Notes: generated by a model not told the origin, from the sequence alone. A DNA stretch of 64,000 bases from Pelotomaculum schinkii (GCF_004369205.1 NZ_QFGA01000001.1:744001-808000); one strand, 5' to 3'. Numbered from the stretch's first letter, positions 32,483 to 41,903 are shown. Numbers and translations: made by a program.

Positions 32483-33391
32483 CTACTCTTCCTCCTGGTA
32501 ACCGAAGTTATGCAGCTGACCCTCCCGGTTGCGCCAGTCAGCTTTTACCTTGACCCACAGTTCAAGGTAAATTCTGGAGCCTAAAAGTTTCTCCATCTCT
32601 TCACGGGCCAACCGGCCAATTTGCTTCAGCATCCTGCCCTCTTTCCCGATCAGGATCCCCTTTTGAGATTCTCTTTCCGTATAAATAAGGGCCCGCACAG
32701 CAACAACACCGTTTGGCCGCTCGGCCAATTCCTCGATTACCACTGCGACAGAGTGGGGTATTTCCTGAGCCGTCAGTTCAAGCACTTTTTCCCTGATCAG
32801 CTCAGACATGATGAAGGTCTCGGGCCTGTCGGTAATCATACCGTCAGGGTAGTACTGCGGACCGGCGGGCAGGTAACCAGCTACCGTGTCAAGCAGCCGT
32901 GCTACGTTATCACCAGTGAGCGCGGAGACCGGTATTATTTCGGAAAAATCGTACAGCTTGCTGTACTGCTCTATCAAGGGAAGCATTTCTTCCCGCCTGA
33001 CCAGGTCAACCTTGTTGATCACCAGCAACACTGGTGTTTTGATTCCTTTGAGCTGTTCCATAATAAAGAGATCCCCGGGACCGGGCGATTGAACAGCCTC
33101 TACCAGGAAAAGGACGACGTCAACCTCCCTCAGGGACCTCAATGCTACCTGCACCAAATGCTCGCCCAACCGGTTTTTCGGCTTGTGAAAGCCGGGCGTA
33201 TCCAGAAAAACCACCTGGCAATCATCCTTTGTAAGAACACTCAGGATCTTGTTTCTGGTGGTTTGGGGTTTGTCGGACACAATAGTTACTTTTCTGCCGA
33301 CCATCTTGTTTAAAAGTGTCGACTTGCCGACATTGGTCCGGCCAATCAGCGCCGCGAACCCGGATTTGAAATCATCTTTCACGCTATTCAA
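32483..33391 (-). CDS. era: GTPase Era
   Basis: This 302-residue GTPase binds 16S rRNA during 30S maturation. It has G1 GRTNVGKST, G3 DTPG, G4 NKVD and a C-terminal KH domain (ILIGKEGRMLKQIGRLARE). It starts at TTG 33391 after AGGTGA. Confidence 0.96.
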   Translation of the reverse strand: MNSVKDDFKSGFAALIGRTNVGKSTLLNKMVGRKVTIVSDKPQTTRNKILSVLTKDDCQVVFLDTPGFHKPKNRLGEHLVQVALRSLREVDVVLFLVEAVQSPGPGDLFIMEQLKGIKTPVLLVINKVDLVRREEMLPLIEQYSKLYDFSEIIPVSALTGDNVARLLDTVAGYLPAGPQYYPDGMITDRPETFIMSELIREKVLELTAQEIPHSVAVVIEELAERPNGVVAVRALIYTERESQKGILIGKEGRMLKQIGRLAREEMEKLLGSRIYLELWVKVKADWRNREGQLHNFGYQEEE

Positions 33392-33454
33392 AGAATCACC
33401 TGTTTTCCTGTCCTTAGTAATTAGCAGCGGCTGGATAATTTATATTAGACGCCA

Positions 33455-33506
33455 CGCCGGCAGCGGCGCCACGTATCATAAAAACACCAAGCGATGCAGG
33501 TGCAAG
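33455..33506. repeat. Truncated, inverted copy of the dispersed repeat
   Basis: CACGCCGGCAGCGGCGCC, then ACGTATCATAAAAACACC and GATGCAGGTGC, match the tail half of copy B (35221-35376) read on the opposite strand, with a few substitutions. Confidence 0.65.
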
Positions 33507-33567
33507 TTCCAGCCTAATGTTTAACGCAAAACCTATAACTATGAGTATTACCTATTCACCGGTTCAA

Positions 33568-34005
33568 TCAGTTTTGGGAAGGTTTTTTGTTCCCGGGCGG
33601 CACGGCCTGGTCGGCTTTATCCAGTCTAAAGGCAGAGGGAAGCAGTTCAGCCACCGTCCGGACCAAATAATCACCCTGTTTATTAGCCATAAAGACTTTG
33701 ATTTCGCTGCCGAACTCAGACAGAGCCTGACGGCAGGCGCCGCAAGGGGTACAGTATTCTTCAGTTCCCGCCGTTACGGCGATTGCTTCAAAATCGCTCG
33801 CCCCGCAGGAAACAGCCTTGAATAAAGCCACCCGTTCAGCGCAGCAGGTCAGGCTATACGAGGCATTTTCGATGTTACACCCCGTGTAATATCGTCCGTC
33901 CCTGGTTAGAATCGCGGCTCCCACCCTGAATTGGGAATATGGCGCATAGGCCCTATCACGGGCCTCCATTGCCGCCTTGATTAACTTTTCGACAGGAAAA
34001 TCCAA
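33568..34005 (-). CDS. cdd: Cytidine deaminase
   Basis: This 145-residue zinc enzyme deaminates cytidine and deoxycytidine. It shows GAAILTRDGRYYTGCNIENA, the catalytic CCAERVALF (Cys and Glu), and PCGACRQAL zinc ligands. The C-terminus carries an extra charged tail (KKPSQN). It starts at TTG 34005 after AAGGTGG. In the era-recO region this is the usual Firmicute order cdd-era-recO. Confidence 0.95.
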   Translation of the reverse strand: MDFPVEKLIKAAMEARDRAYAPYSQFRVGAAILTRDGRYYTGCNIENASYSLTCCAERVALFKAVSCGASDFEAIAVTAGTEEYCTPCGACRQALSEFGSEIKVFMANKQGDYLVRTVAELLPSAFRLDKADQAVPPGNKKPSQN

Positions 34006-34020
34006 AACAATCCCACCTTT

Positions 34021-34456
34021 TTGGACGTGGGTCGTGGGACGTGAGACATGGGTATCTGCTGCATTCCTCCGGGGTCAATGTGTACAAAACACACCCATTG
34101 TCATCGTGGTTTTGTTGTAAGTACGATTTCTAGCACACTCGCACTTCGAAGCAGCTTAAGAGATTTCTACTGCTTTCCCGTTGGCTTTGCCGCGAATGAA
34201 TTCGCACCTGCATTTTTGGGTCCCGCGTCCATAATATCAATAGGCATATCTTCTATGTATTATTGCCAACTTCCTACACTTTACGACTAGGCAATCCCAT
34301 ATTTATTCAAATAAACCCGCACCGATACTCATACATCCCTCGTCTGGCATTCCATTCTTCTATGTATTATAACTTACGCCTTCCGACCTGCTACGTCCTA
34401 ATTTACACGATAAAAGCATCACCTGCTTACTCACGTCCCACATCTCACTCACCAGC
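34021..34456. repeat. Repeat-rich intergenic region with heptad arms
   Basis: The left end is a period-7 run (GGACGTG, GGTCGTG, GGACGTG, AGACATG; about 34023-34050) followed by CTGCTGCATTCCTCCGGGGTC. The right end holds ACTCACG, TCCCACA, TCTCACT (about 34432-34452) and extends into the last codons of the dgkA-PAP2 gene. Inside, 34191-34216 is a fragment of the GTGCGAATTC repeat (GCGAATGAATTCGCACCTGC). No gene is seen. Confidence 0.6.
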
Positions 34457-35165
34457 CTGCCAGTTTAAAAACTACCATGGTTGCGAGTATACCCAGCAGG
34501 GCTCCGGCAACTACCTCAAGCAGGGAGTGCACTTGCGCGTCCAAACGACTGTGCGCTACCAGCAGGGCTATCACCAAAGCGATGCTGGCCACCAGGGCGC
34601 TTCCGGTATACAGAGCCAGGGCAGTACACCCTGCAAAGGCTACGGCTGTATGGCCGCTGGGCATACCCCCCTTAACGTAGGTACCCTTGCTGGTTATAGC
34701 TTTACCTATTGTCACCAGAACCATCACCAGCAACAGCGCTATCATAGTAACGGAAAGCGGTGTTGCTTTTACTCTGGCGCCAAGATTAAATGAAGAACCT
34801 TCAAGGCGGGGGTAGAATATGATGTAGGCCACCACCAAAGAGTTCAAGGCGGTCATCAGCACGGCTCCGGCCGCGACGTTTTTGGCTATCTTCGCCAGGG
34901 GATGAAACTCCTGGACACAAAGGTCCACCACCGCCTCGATCGCGGTATTAAAGAGCTCTGCCATAATCACGAGGGTAATCGCGAAAAAAATTAACAGCAA
35001 ATCCCTTGAGCTTACTGGTATATAAAGACCCAGTCCCAGTACCAGCAAGGCCGCAGTTAAGTGGATACGCATATTTCGCTGGGTCTTAACCGCATAAACA
35101 ACTCCAGCCACAGCGTAGTTGAAGCTGTCTAAAATTTTGCGCAATCCCACAAAAGTTTCCTCCAC
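34449..35165 (-). CDS. Undecaprenol/diacylglycerol kinase fused to a PAP2 phosphatase
   Basis: This 238-residue membrane protein joins two enzymes. Residues 1-120 are a DgkA-type kinase with three membrane helices and the signature AELFNTAIEAVVDL. Residues about 135-238 are a PAP2 domain with PSGHT and SRLDAQVH motifs. In Gram-positive bacteria the kinase acts on undecaprenol and PAP2 domains dephosphorylate its diphosphate, both steps in recycling the cell-wall lipid carrier. It lies between cdd and ybeY, where stand-alone dgkA is usual. Confidence 0.9.
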   Translation of the reverse strand: MEETFVGLRKILDSFNYAVAGVVYAVKTQRNMRIHLTAALLVLGLGLYIPVSSRDLLLIFFAITLVIMAELFNTAIEAVVDLCVQEFHPLAKIAKNVAAGAVLMTALNSLVVAYIIFYPRLEGSSFNLGARVKATPLSVTMIALLLVMVLVTIGKAITSKGTYVKGGMPSGHTAVAFAGCTALALYTGSALVASIALVIALLVAHSRLDAQVHSLLEVVAGALLGILATMVVFKLAGW

Positions 35166-35220
35166 TTCATCGATCGAAATACTTTTATAATGCTGTGTAG
35201 TGTCCGGTGCATGGGCAATT

Positions 35221-35376
35221 ACCCTGAAAATGCAGGTGCGAATTCATTTGCACAAAAGTGACTTCAGATGCCCAAGTTCGGCGCTGGCGCGCCGTGTGCG
35301 ATTGAAATGGCGCCTACATCGGATGGTATTTTCATGATACGTGGCGCCTTGATAGCGGCGTGGGTAACTACCCTGG
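35221..35376. repeat. Dispersed intergenic repeat, copy B
   Basis: ACCCTGAAAATGCAGGTGCG begins the copy, CGCCTACAT ends the 90-bp inverted-ended part at 35319, and the tail TGGTATTTTCATGATAC to AACTACCCTG ends at 35375. It is nearly identical over about 145 bp to copy A inside the T-box leader. ACCCTG occurs at both ends. The rest of 35166-35582 holds no gene; near 35397 there is a TTTCATTCTCTGCCGGCGCA block shared with 21075. Confidence 0.8.
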
Positions 35377-35582
35377 AAATTACACTGAACGCTAGGTTTT
35401 CATTCTCTGCCGGCGCATATAAAGCATGGTTTCCAAGTAACTAATTATCAAAGTTCCTTAAAGTCCTTGCTCATGCCCCGGCCTAACATACTTTTTATCC
35501 GCTGATTGCAACAGCAGCTCAAGACCCCTTGGCAAGTTGTGAGGCTTGCTAAAACGCGGTTACTCCTTTAACAGACGTACAG

Positions 35583-36041
35583 CTACCTGGATATGTTCAG
35601 GCTTGCCAGGATCTCCTCTTCTTTCAGGCGCATCATTTCGCGACCTTCTTCCTCCTGGTGATCATAACCCAGCAGGTGCAGGACTCCGTGGGCGGTCAGG
35701 TAGGCAGTCTCACGCCGGAAGCTGTGGCCATATTCGTCAGCCTGGCGCCGGGCGGTCTGGACAGAAACCACCACATCGCCGAGGATTAACTCTTCCTCCT
35801 GACCGGGTAAAGCTTCCCCTTCCAGCATGGCAAAGGACAGCACATCGGTAGGGCTGTCGATACCGCGGTATTCGGAGTTCAAACTCCGGATGTACGTGTC
35901 ATCGACTAATACCAAACTTACCTCGGCATCTTCCCCATAACCCTCACTCTTCAGCACTGCCTCAGCAACCCCGGACAAAAATTCAGCCAGGTCATCATCC
36001 ACCGTTACCTCGTCCTGTAAGTTGCTTACGAGCACTGACAT
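35583..36041 (-). CDS. ybeY: Endoribonuclease YbeY
   Basis: This 152-residue metal-dependent RNase acts in rRNA maturation and ribosome quality control. The signature is HGVLHLLGYDHQEEE near the C-terminus, preceded by GIDSPTDVLSF. ATG 36041 follows AAAGGAG and is preferred over a longer start at 36122. Its first 47 bases overlap the end of pgpH in another frame. Confidence 0.94.
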   Translation of the reverse strand: MSVLVSNLQDEVTVDDDLAEFLSGVAEAVLKSEGYGEDAEVSLVLVDDTYIRSLNSEYRGIDSPTDVLSFAMLEGEALPGQEEELILGDVVVSVQTARRQADEYGHSFRRETAYLTAHGVLHLLGYDHQEEEGREMMRLKEEEILASLNISR

Positions 36042-38187
36042 TTTTCTTTCTCCTTTCGATCTCCTGGGACATATCGGGATACTCAACCCGGGAGTGGAAA
36101 ATACCGGACAAAACCCTGACAAAGGAGTTGGCGATGAGGTTGAGATCCTTAAAGGTCAAGTCGGACTCTTCCAGCTGACCGTCGTTCAGCTTATCCTTGA
36201 TAATCTTGCGTACCAGGCCTTCCACCCGGCCAGGTGTACGATTGTTGAGGGAGCGTACGGCGGCTTCCACCGTGTCGGCCAGCATTACGATGGCTGCTTC
36301 CCTGGTCTGAGGTTTGGGGCCTTCATACCGGTATTCTTCTTCCGTAACCGTTTCGGGGCGGTCGCTTTCCAAAGCTTTATGATAAAAAAAGCTGACCAGA
36401 CCGCTGCCGTGATGCTGTTCAATAATATCAATAATACCCTGGGGCAGCTTGTGTTCCCTGGCCATTTCCACTCCGTCCTTGACATGTGAGGTAAGGATCA
36501 GGGTACTCAAAGAGGGTGCGATTTTATCGTGGGGATTGTCGCAGGTCATTTGATTCTCAATAAAGAAGTATGGCCTTTTGATTTTCCCTATATCATGGTA
36601 GTATGCCCCCACCCGGACCAGCAGCGACTCGCTCCCGACAGCGTCGGCGGCAGCTTCAGCCAGGTTCCCGACGATAATGCTGTGGTGATAAGTACCCGGG
36701 GCTTCCGTTAGAAGCCTTTTTAGCAACACATTGTTGGGGTGGGATAGCTCAAGCAGCCGCACCGGCGAGGTAAGGCGGAAAGTGTGCTCCAGAAAGGGCA
36801 GGGACCCGTTGGTCAGGATTGAAGACAGGATACCGCTGGTTATCCCTAAGGCCAGGCTTGACGTAATTAACAGGCCAAAGGGGGTCCCGTATACCAGTCC
36901 AACGATAAAAATAGCCACGACATTGGCCCCACTGGTATAAAACCCGGCCCGTACCAGATCACCCCGCTGGCTCAGCTTGGAAACACTGTAGACACCTGTA
37001 ATCCCGCCGATCAGTCCAACCAGGCCGAAGCGAATCTGGTTTTCTGTCATGATTACCAGGATCAGGCTCATCACCGCGACTACCAGTACGGCCAGACGCG
37101 AATCAAGGAGAATTGCAATGAGCATGCCCGCCGCGGCCATGGGTACCATGTAGCCGAATTGCGCGCCGAACTCCGGCCATTGGCTTACGTTAATGGCAAT
37201 GATGGCCTTGCCGACCGCCAGTACTACCAGGACAATAATGCCTAAAAGGTAAATCAATCCGGGATGGTTGTAAATATCCCGGTTTTGTTGATAAAGGTAG
37301 AACAGGACCACGACCACTAGCAGTACCATCAGCAGGAAGACACCGAGGATTGAGGGCCAGGGCAGCTTCGGGCGGGTCAAACCCAGGGCCTGGAGTTTAA
37401 TCAGGTGATCCTCGGTTACAATTTCACCTTCACCGATAATTTTTTCCCCTTCCTTCACCGACACCATGGTCGGCGGAACCAGGGACATGGCCTCCTCCTG
37501 TTTTTGCTTCGTTATTTCCATATTAATGAAGGCGTTTGGCCGCAGGTAGCGGTCGATAGCACCTACAGAAAAATTCTCATAGTGTTTGGGCAGACTCATC
37601 CTCGCAATCTGGCTGCTCAGGGTTTTCTTGGCGTCTTCCAGCTCGTCCTGGGACACACCGTCACCAGTTTCCAGTAGACCGGCAACCATAGTGTTGAGAG
37701 ATTCTTCCACCTGCCGCGTAGTAGCCTGGGGCGACCCGGCCAGCGCTTCAATTTCATCGGCAGGCAGGACAAAAGGCAATATCTCGTGCAGCTTAGCCAC
37801 CTTGCCGGCCAGGTCAAGGCTGTTGTCGCCCTGGATCTCCCATACCTTACCGGTCAGGTCTGTAATATCTTTCTGCGTACCGTTTACTACCTGAGGGTCC
37901 GTGGAATAGACTTTGTCCACTTTTTCCGCAGCCTGCAAGCGTTGTTCGTTGGTTTTTTCCTTATCTTCAAAGACAATACTTTTTTCCGCCTTAAAGGTCC
38001 TGGGAGATACCTGCCCGACCACCAGGTTGCTCTTACTGGGCACAATATTGGCGGTGAGGATAAAAGTTAAAAGAAACAAAAACAAAATTGCCGCGCTGCC
38101 CCTCCGTACTTTGCGGTGCCTCACCAGCAGGGACAGGACGGCTGTCAATTTATCCTTGATCCTGCCAAAAGTGAGCTTGAGCCGCAC
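35995..38187 (-). CDS. pgpH: Membrane HD phosphodiesterase for cyclic di-AMP (7TM-HD family)
   Basis: This 730-residue protein has an N-terminal membrane anchor (residues about 30-50), an extracytoplasmic 7TMR-HDED sensor region, seven membrane segments (about 280-470), and a cytosolic HD domain with YHHSIIVGNLAEAAADAVGS and YYHDIGK. PgpH (YqfF) homologues degrade cyclic di-AMP. It starts at GTG 38187 after GGAGG and overlaps ybeY. Confidence 0.93.
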   Translation of the reverse strand: MRLKLTFGRIKDKLTAVLSLLVRHRKVRRGSAAILFLFLLTFILTANIVPSKSNLVVGQVSPRTFKAEKSIVFEDKEKTNEQRLQAAEKVDKVYSTDPQVVNGTQKDITDLTGKVWEIQGDNSLDLAGKVAKLHEILPFVLPADEIEALAGSPQATTRQVEESLNTMVAGLLETGDGVSQDELEDAKKTLSSQIARMSLPKHYENFSVGAIDRYLRPNAFINMEITKQKQEEAMSLVPPTMVSVKEGEKIIGEGEIVTEDHLIKLQALGLTRPKLPWPSILGVFLLMVLLVVVVLFYLYQQNRDIYNHPGLIYLLGIIVLVVLAVGKAIIAINVSQWPEFGAQFGYMVPMAAAGMLIAILLDSRLAVLVVAVMSLILVIMTENQIRFGLVGLIGGITGVYSVSKLSQRGDLVRAGFYTSGANVVAIFIVGLVYGTPFGLLITSSLALGITSGILSSILTNGSLPFLEHTFRLTSPVRLLELSHPNNVLLKRLLTEAPGTYHHSIIVGNLAEAAADAVGSESLLVRVGAYYHDIGKIKRPYFFIENQMTCDNPHDKIAPSLSTLILTSHVKDGVEMAREHKLPQGIIDIIEQHHGSGLVSFFYHKALESDRPETVTEEEYRYEGPKPQTREAAIVMLADTVEAAVRSLNNRTPGRVEGLVRKIIKDKLNDGQLEESDLTFKDLNLIANSFVRVLSGIFHSRVEYPDMSQEIERRKKNVSARKQLTGRGNGG

Positions 38188-38201
38188 TCCTGGCCACCTC
38201 C

Positions 38202-39158
38202 TTACTGCCCCTTGTCATAAGCCTTAATAATTTCCTCCACCAGAGGATGCCGGACTATGTCGTCCCCGGTCATAGTATGGATGCTGAGACCTTTGACATC
38301 CTTTAAAACAGAAAGGGCATTAATCAGTCCGGATACCTGCCCCCTGGGCAGGTCGGTCTGGGTAATGTCCCCCGTAATCACCGCCTTGGAACCAAAACCA
38401 AGCCGGGTCAGGAACATTTTCATCTGTTCCGGTGTCGTATTCTGCGCCTCGTCCAGAATAATAAATGAATCTTCCAGCGTCCTGCCGCGCATGTAAGCCA
38501 AAGGCGCAATCTCTATGATGTTTTTTTCCAGGTATTTTTGGGTGCTCTCAACCCCCAGAACATCATAGAGACTGTCATAAAGAGGACGCAGGTAGGGGTT
38601 GATTTTTTCCTGCAGGTCTCCCGGCAGGAAACCAAGCTTTTCCCCTGCTTCTACAGCGGGGCGCGTTAAAACCAGACGCTCCACGTCCTTGTTTCGAAGC
38701 GACTTGATGGCCATAACGACGGCGAGATAAGTCTTCCCTGTCCCGGCAGGGCCGACTGCAAAAACCACATCATATTTTTTGATGGTTTCGACGTATTTCT
38801 TCTGCCCGATGGTCTTTGGCTTTATTTGCTTGCCGCGCTGCGTCACCATGGCAACATCCGTAGCCAGGCTCTCAAGGGCATGTTTGGCGCCGCTCTGGGA
38901 GGCCTTGATGGCGTATCCAACCTCCTGAAAAGTCAAACGGTTTCCGGCACGGCAAAACTTTTGCAATTGGGTTAAGACTTCACGGGCCTGTTCAACTCTC
39001 TCCCTGTCACCGGAAATGGTCAGTTCCTGCCCCCGGGCTACTATACGGACCTCCAGCGTTTTCTCAATCTGGTCCAAGTGTCCGTCATTCTTCCCGAATA
39101 CCTCGGCAGTGGTGCCAATGTCGTCAAGCTCAACCCTTGCCTCAAATTTTTCCGCCAA
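38202..39158 (-). CDS. phoH: PhoH-like ATPase
   Basis: This 318-residue protein has a KH-like N-terminal region, then a P-loop ATPase core with VGPAGTGKTYLAVVMAIKSL, ILDEAQNTTPEQMKMFLTR and ITGDITQTDLP. PhoH (YqfG region) proteins are thought to be RNA-associated ATPases or helicases. It starts at TTG 39158, nine bases after GGAGG. It lies 14 bp upstream of pgpH in the sporulation/ribosome-maturation block yqfC-yqfD-phoH-pgpH-ybeY. Confidence 0.94.
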   Translation of the reverse strand: MAEKFEARVELDDIGTTAEVFGKNDGHLDQIEKTLEVRIVARGQELTISGDRERVEQAREVLTQLQKFCRAGNRLTFQEVGYAIKASQSGAKHALESLATDVAMVTQRGKQIKPKTIGQKKYVETIKKYDVVFAVGPAGTGKTYLAVVMAIKSLRNKDVERLVLTRPAVEAGEKLGFLPGDLQEKINPYLRPLYDSLYDVLGVESTQKYLEKNIIEIAPLAYMRGRTLEDSFIILDEAQNTTPEQMKMFLTRLGFGSKAVITGDITQTDLPRGQVSGLINALSVLKDVKGLSIHTMTGDDIVRHPLVEEIIKAYDKGQ

Positions 39159-39205
39159 TCAGGCAGTCCTCCTTATTACACTACACAGTCTTTACTGAAT
39201 AAATA

Positions 39206-40453
39206 TTAAGGTTTGAACAAGCTCTCGGCGCCTATCTCTTCAATGGTTTCAACTGTCACCTTGACCCGGACAATGTTTTCCGGATGACCGGTCTGAACTT
39301 CCTCCAGCGAGCGATTGACTATTCCGGCCTCTTCGGGGACCAGTCCGGCTGCTTCTGCCAGAGCCCGCTCCCCAGCAAGGCTGCGCGCTCCTTCAATACC
39401 AAGTTCTTCACGGTATTCGGCCATCTCAAAATATTTTATGGTTACTAGTTCGACGGGTACCTCAAGATTCCTCCATTGAGGGATTGTTTTAACAAAAGTC
39501 TCGGTTTCATAGAGTTCGTAGGGAATATTTTGGTCGCCAGATAAAATTATTTCCTTACCTTTAAATTTAATACTTACGCGGGTTTCCGACCTTCCAGTAA
39601 GACGTCGTCCAGTCTCCGCAATTTTGGCTTCACCATAGCCGTCGTACCAGACCCTGGCCCTGACGATGCCCCGGGCGTGGACGAAGCGGGAGGGCTTTTT
39701 AGGCTTATTAGCCTCCTCACCCTGCTTCTGTTCTTCACCAGGCTTGGGCGGCTCCTCAAGCGGGGGTATTTCTCCCGATATTAAAACCTGTCCGGGCGAC
39801 ACGGTGTCTCCCTCCTTAACTGCCGGGTGACCGTTTAATACCAGCACATCCTTGACCAGTCCGGCTTTGGTCGCGATGATATGGGAGGGCCGGTTATCTT
39901 CCGCATCGGGGACTACACGCTCCGCTACCTCTATCGTCACTTTGGCGCCTTTAATATATACGCCGGTCCAGGCCACCAGGGGAAGCTTTTCTTCTAAAGC
40001 CGCTTCCACCCTGCCGGGCTCGACCCGCCATTTCGGCATACCACGGTTGAGCCCCGCTTCAGCCGCGGCGCCCAGCACTTCGGGAACAGTCAACCGTTCG
40101 GTTCCTTTGACTTCGATAAACCAAACAAACGAAGAAAGAAAGTAAAGCGCGCCGAGGAAAAACAAAACTCCCAAAGCCAGCGCTTTTCTGCGCAGCAACC
40201 GTTTATATAGAAAAGGAAAACCAACGCGCCGCTCAAAGTGAAAACGGCATTTGGTCCGCCTGGCGATGTGGCGCAGTGCTTTGACAGCGCCCAGGCGAAC
40301 TTTCAGTAGAACAGCTCCTTCTCTTACCCTTGTTATATCCCAGAGGTAGATGCCTCTGCTGGCAGCCATGTTGACGAATCTTTCCGTCGCTTTCCCGGTT
40401 ACCAGGATCACCACGTAACCCAGCAGAGCAGACATCAGTCTAAACAATAACAT
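39206..40453 (-). CDS. yqfD: Sporulation protein YqfD
   Basis: This 415-residue membrane protein has an N-terminal membrane-proximal region (LLRRKALALGVLFFLGALYF near residue 90) and a long extracytoplasmic part beginning with a POTRA-like segment (FIEVKGTERLTVPEVLGAAA). YqfD is a mother-cell sporulation protein; its biochemistry is unknown. A Lys/Pro/Glu-rich linker (PPKPGEEQKQGEEANKPKKP) near residue 230 is distinctive. Confidence 0.9.
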   Translation of the reverse strand: MLLFRLMSALLGYVVILVTGKATERFVNMAASRGIYLWDITRVREGAVLLKVRLGAVKALRHIARRTKCRFHFERRVGFPFLYKRLLRRKALALGVLFFLGALYFLSSFVWFIEVKGTERLTVPEVLGAAAEAGLNRGMPKWRVEPGRVEAALEEKLPLVAWTGVYIKGAKVTIEVAERVVPDAEDNRPSHIIATKAGLVKDVLVLNGHPAVKEGDTVSPGQVLISGEIPPLEEPPKPGEEQKQGEEANKPKKPSRFVHARGIVRARVWYDGYGEAKIAETGRRLTGRSETRVSIKFKGKEIILSGDQNIPYELYETETFVKTIPQWRNLEVPVELVTIKYFEMAEYREELGIEGARSLAGERALAEAAGLVPEEAGIVNRSLEEVQTGHPENIVRVKVTVETIEEIGAESLFKP

Positions 40454-40494
40454 AGAAAATCCCCCGAATTCAAGTTATGATATTTATTTCTTCA

Positions 40495-40776
40495 TCAAAG
40501 GAAACTGAGCGACCGGATTTTTCCTTCCACACACAGCTCGTCCGGCAGTATATTACGAAGCATCAGGTTCTCACCAACGACCGCGACTTCGCCTTCCCCT
40601 ACGCTTACCCTGACCCCTTCCGTAGTGTACTCTATTATTCCGCGGTGGTTTTCAATAAAAAGCTGAATATTGCCGATCATGATTATCTTCGGCAAATTCA
40701 GGACCACGTCTCCGGGCAGTTCCATTGCTTCAGAAAACTGCCTTTTAACTTTCCTTTGAAAATCGCGCCAGCCCAT
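40495..40776 (-). CDS. yqfC: Sporulation protein YqfC
   Basis: This 93-residue protein shows the YqfC/YabP-type pattern (LPGDVVLNLPKIIMIGNIQL, then ENHRGIIEYTTEGVRV). ATG 40776 is well placed after GAGGAGGGG; GTG 40797 is not. It is the first gene of the yqfC-yqfD-phoH unit. Such proteins are made in the mother cell under sporulation sigma factors; no promoter was assigned here. Confidence 0.92.
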   Translation of the reverse strand: MGWRDFQRKVKRQFSEAMELPGDVVLNLPKIIMIGNIQLFIENHRGIIEYTTEGVRVSVGEGEVAVVGENLMLRNILPDELCVEGKIRSLSFL

Positions 40777-40947
40777 AAAAAATCCCCTCCTCGCCACAAT
40801 TTTATGCGACTGAAGGGGAATAAATTACTATTTAATGGTAATCGCACCTGCAATATCCTTTACATACTGCCATTCCTCTGGGTCATGTGCGAATGAATCA
40901 ACCATGTTTTTCAATCACATAATACCAATGAAAATTGTTAACCGGTT

Positions 40948-41169
40948 CTCGAAAAGCCTTTGGGGTAGTGGGCTTGGGGTTATCCTCCGCTCGCTTCGCA
41001 ATTCTCCATTTGTGAAACAAGAACGTCATCCCGGCCGCAACTCCAGACAGCCCTCCGTTAGCTACGCGCTATTTAAGCTTTTCTGCATGCAACGCACGCG
41101 CTAAGGAACACACCCAGGTGCTCCGCTCGCTCCGGATAACCCCAAGCCCGCAAGTCAAGCCTTTTCGAG
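40948..41169. repeat. 222-bp element with long inverted ends
   Basis: The left end CTCGAAAAGCCTTTGGGGTA continues to GGGCTTGGGGTTATCC; the right end, read inverted, gives CTCGAAAAGGCTTGACTTGC and GGGCTTGGGGTTATCC. About 45 bp at each end are related, with mismatches in the middle. The interior has no open frame of interest. It resembles a non-autonomous transposable element. The rest of the 575-bp gap (40777-41351) holds short fragments of the GTGCGAAT repeat near 40840 and 41175. Confidence 0.7.
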
Positions 41170-41351
41170 CAATATTCTTGAGACAGGTGCGCTACACTCG
41201 CATTTTATAATAGGTGCAAAACTATGTTTCATATTAATTCGCGCCCACATTTGCTTGGGAATACTTCGTAGGCTGGACACTTGTTTTCAGTGTAGTTGCA
41301 CATGCCGCTGTCGCAGCACCAGCAGAGAATGAGAGCTTAGTGATGTTATTC

Positions 41352-41903
41352 TCAGTAGTTCCGCCTTTTGGAACGGAGACCGCCGCGAGGACCCAGTATT
41401 TGCGACCAGGCCATTCCCTTGACCACCTGACCAGGGCATAGCATATCGCTGAACGGACCTTCCTGGTCACTGCGCTCGCATCGCTTCCGGGCAGGGCCCC
41501 CCTTTTCGCCTTCCATGCCGCACGGAGCTTTGACTTCAGCCCCTGCTACAGGACCTTCAGGGCACAACCCGGACGGCTGTCCTTTCACGGGGGGGGCAGC
41601 CATTTCCTCGGCTAAAACTACCGGCTCGCTGTATTCCGCTAACGGCTCTTCCTCCCAGTCCCTTCTCATGACGGATAATTCATCAGGCTGTTCATAGCCA
41701 GGCGGTTCTTCGCTGCGCCGGGTAAGGTACTCAGGAATTTTGAGCTTGGGCTTCTCTTCACTTTCAGGCACAGGCCTTCCCATACCTGGCGGGGGCCCGC
41801 CCAGAGGGCCATCGAATCTGCCTTTGCCCCCGGCACGTTCCATAAGGCGCCAGATACTTCTCGCCAGGAGGAATAAAAAGACCAGCCAGAATATCGTATT
41901 CAA
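41352..41903 (-). CDS. Hypothetical protein with one N-terminal membrane segment
   Basis: This 183-residue protein has a membrane helix at residues 3-16 (IFWLVFLFLLARSI) followed by a Gly/Pro-rich, then acidic, low-complexity cytosolic or extracytoplasmic tail. The first half (IPEYLTRRSEEPPGYEQPDE) is more ordered in composition; the last 40 residues look poorly conserved in style. It lies immediately downstream of floA in the same direction, so it may belong to the flotillin unit. I do not recognise the family. Confidence 0.55.
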   Translation of the reverse strand: MNTIFWLVFLFLLARSIWRLMERAGGKGRFDGPLGGPPPGMGRPVPESEEKPKLKIPEYLTRRSEEPPGYEQPDELSVMRRDWEEEPLAEYSEPVVLAEEMAAPPVKGQPSGLCPEGPVAGAEVKAPCGMEGEKGGPARKRCERSDQEGPFSDMLCPGQVVKGMAWSQILGPRGGLRSKRRNY

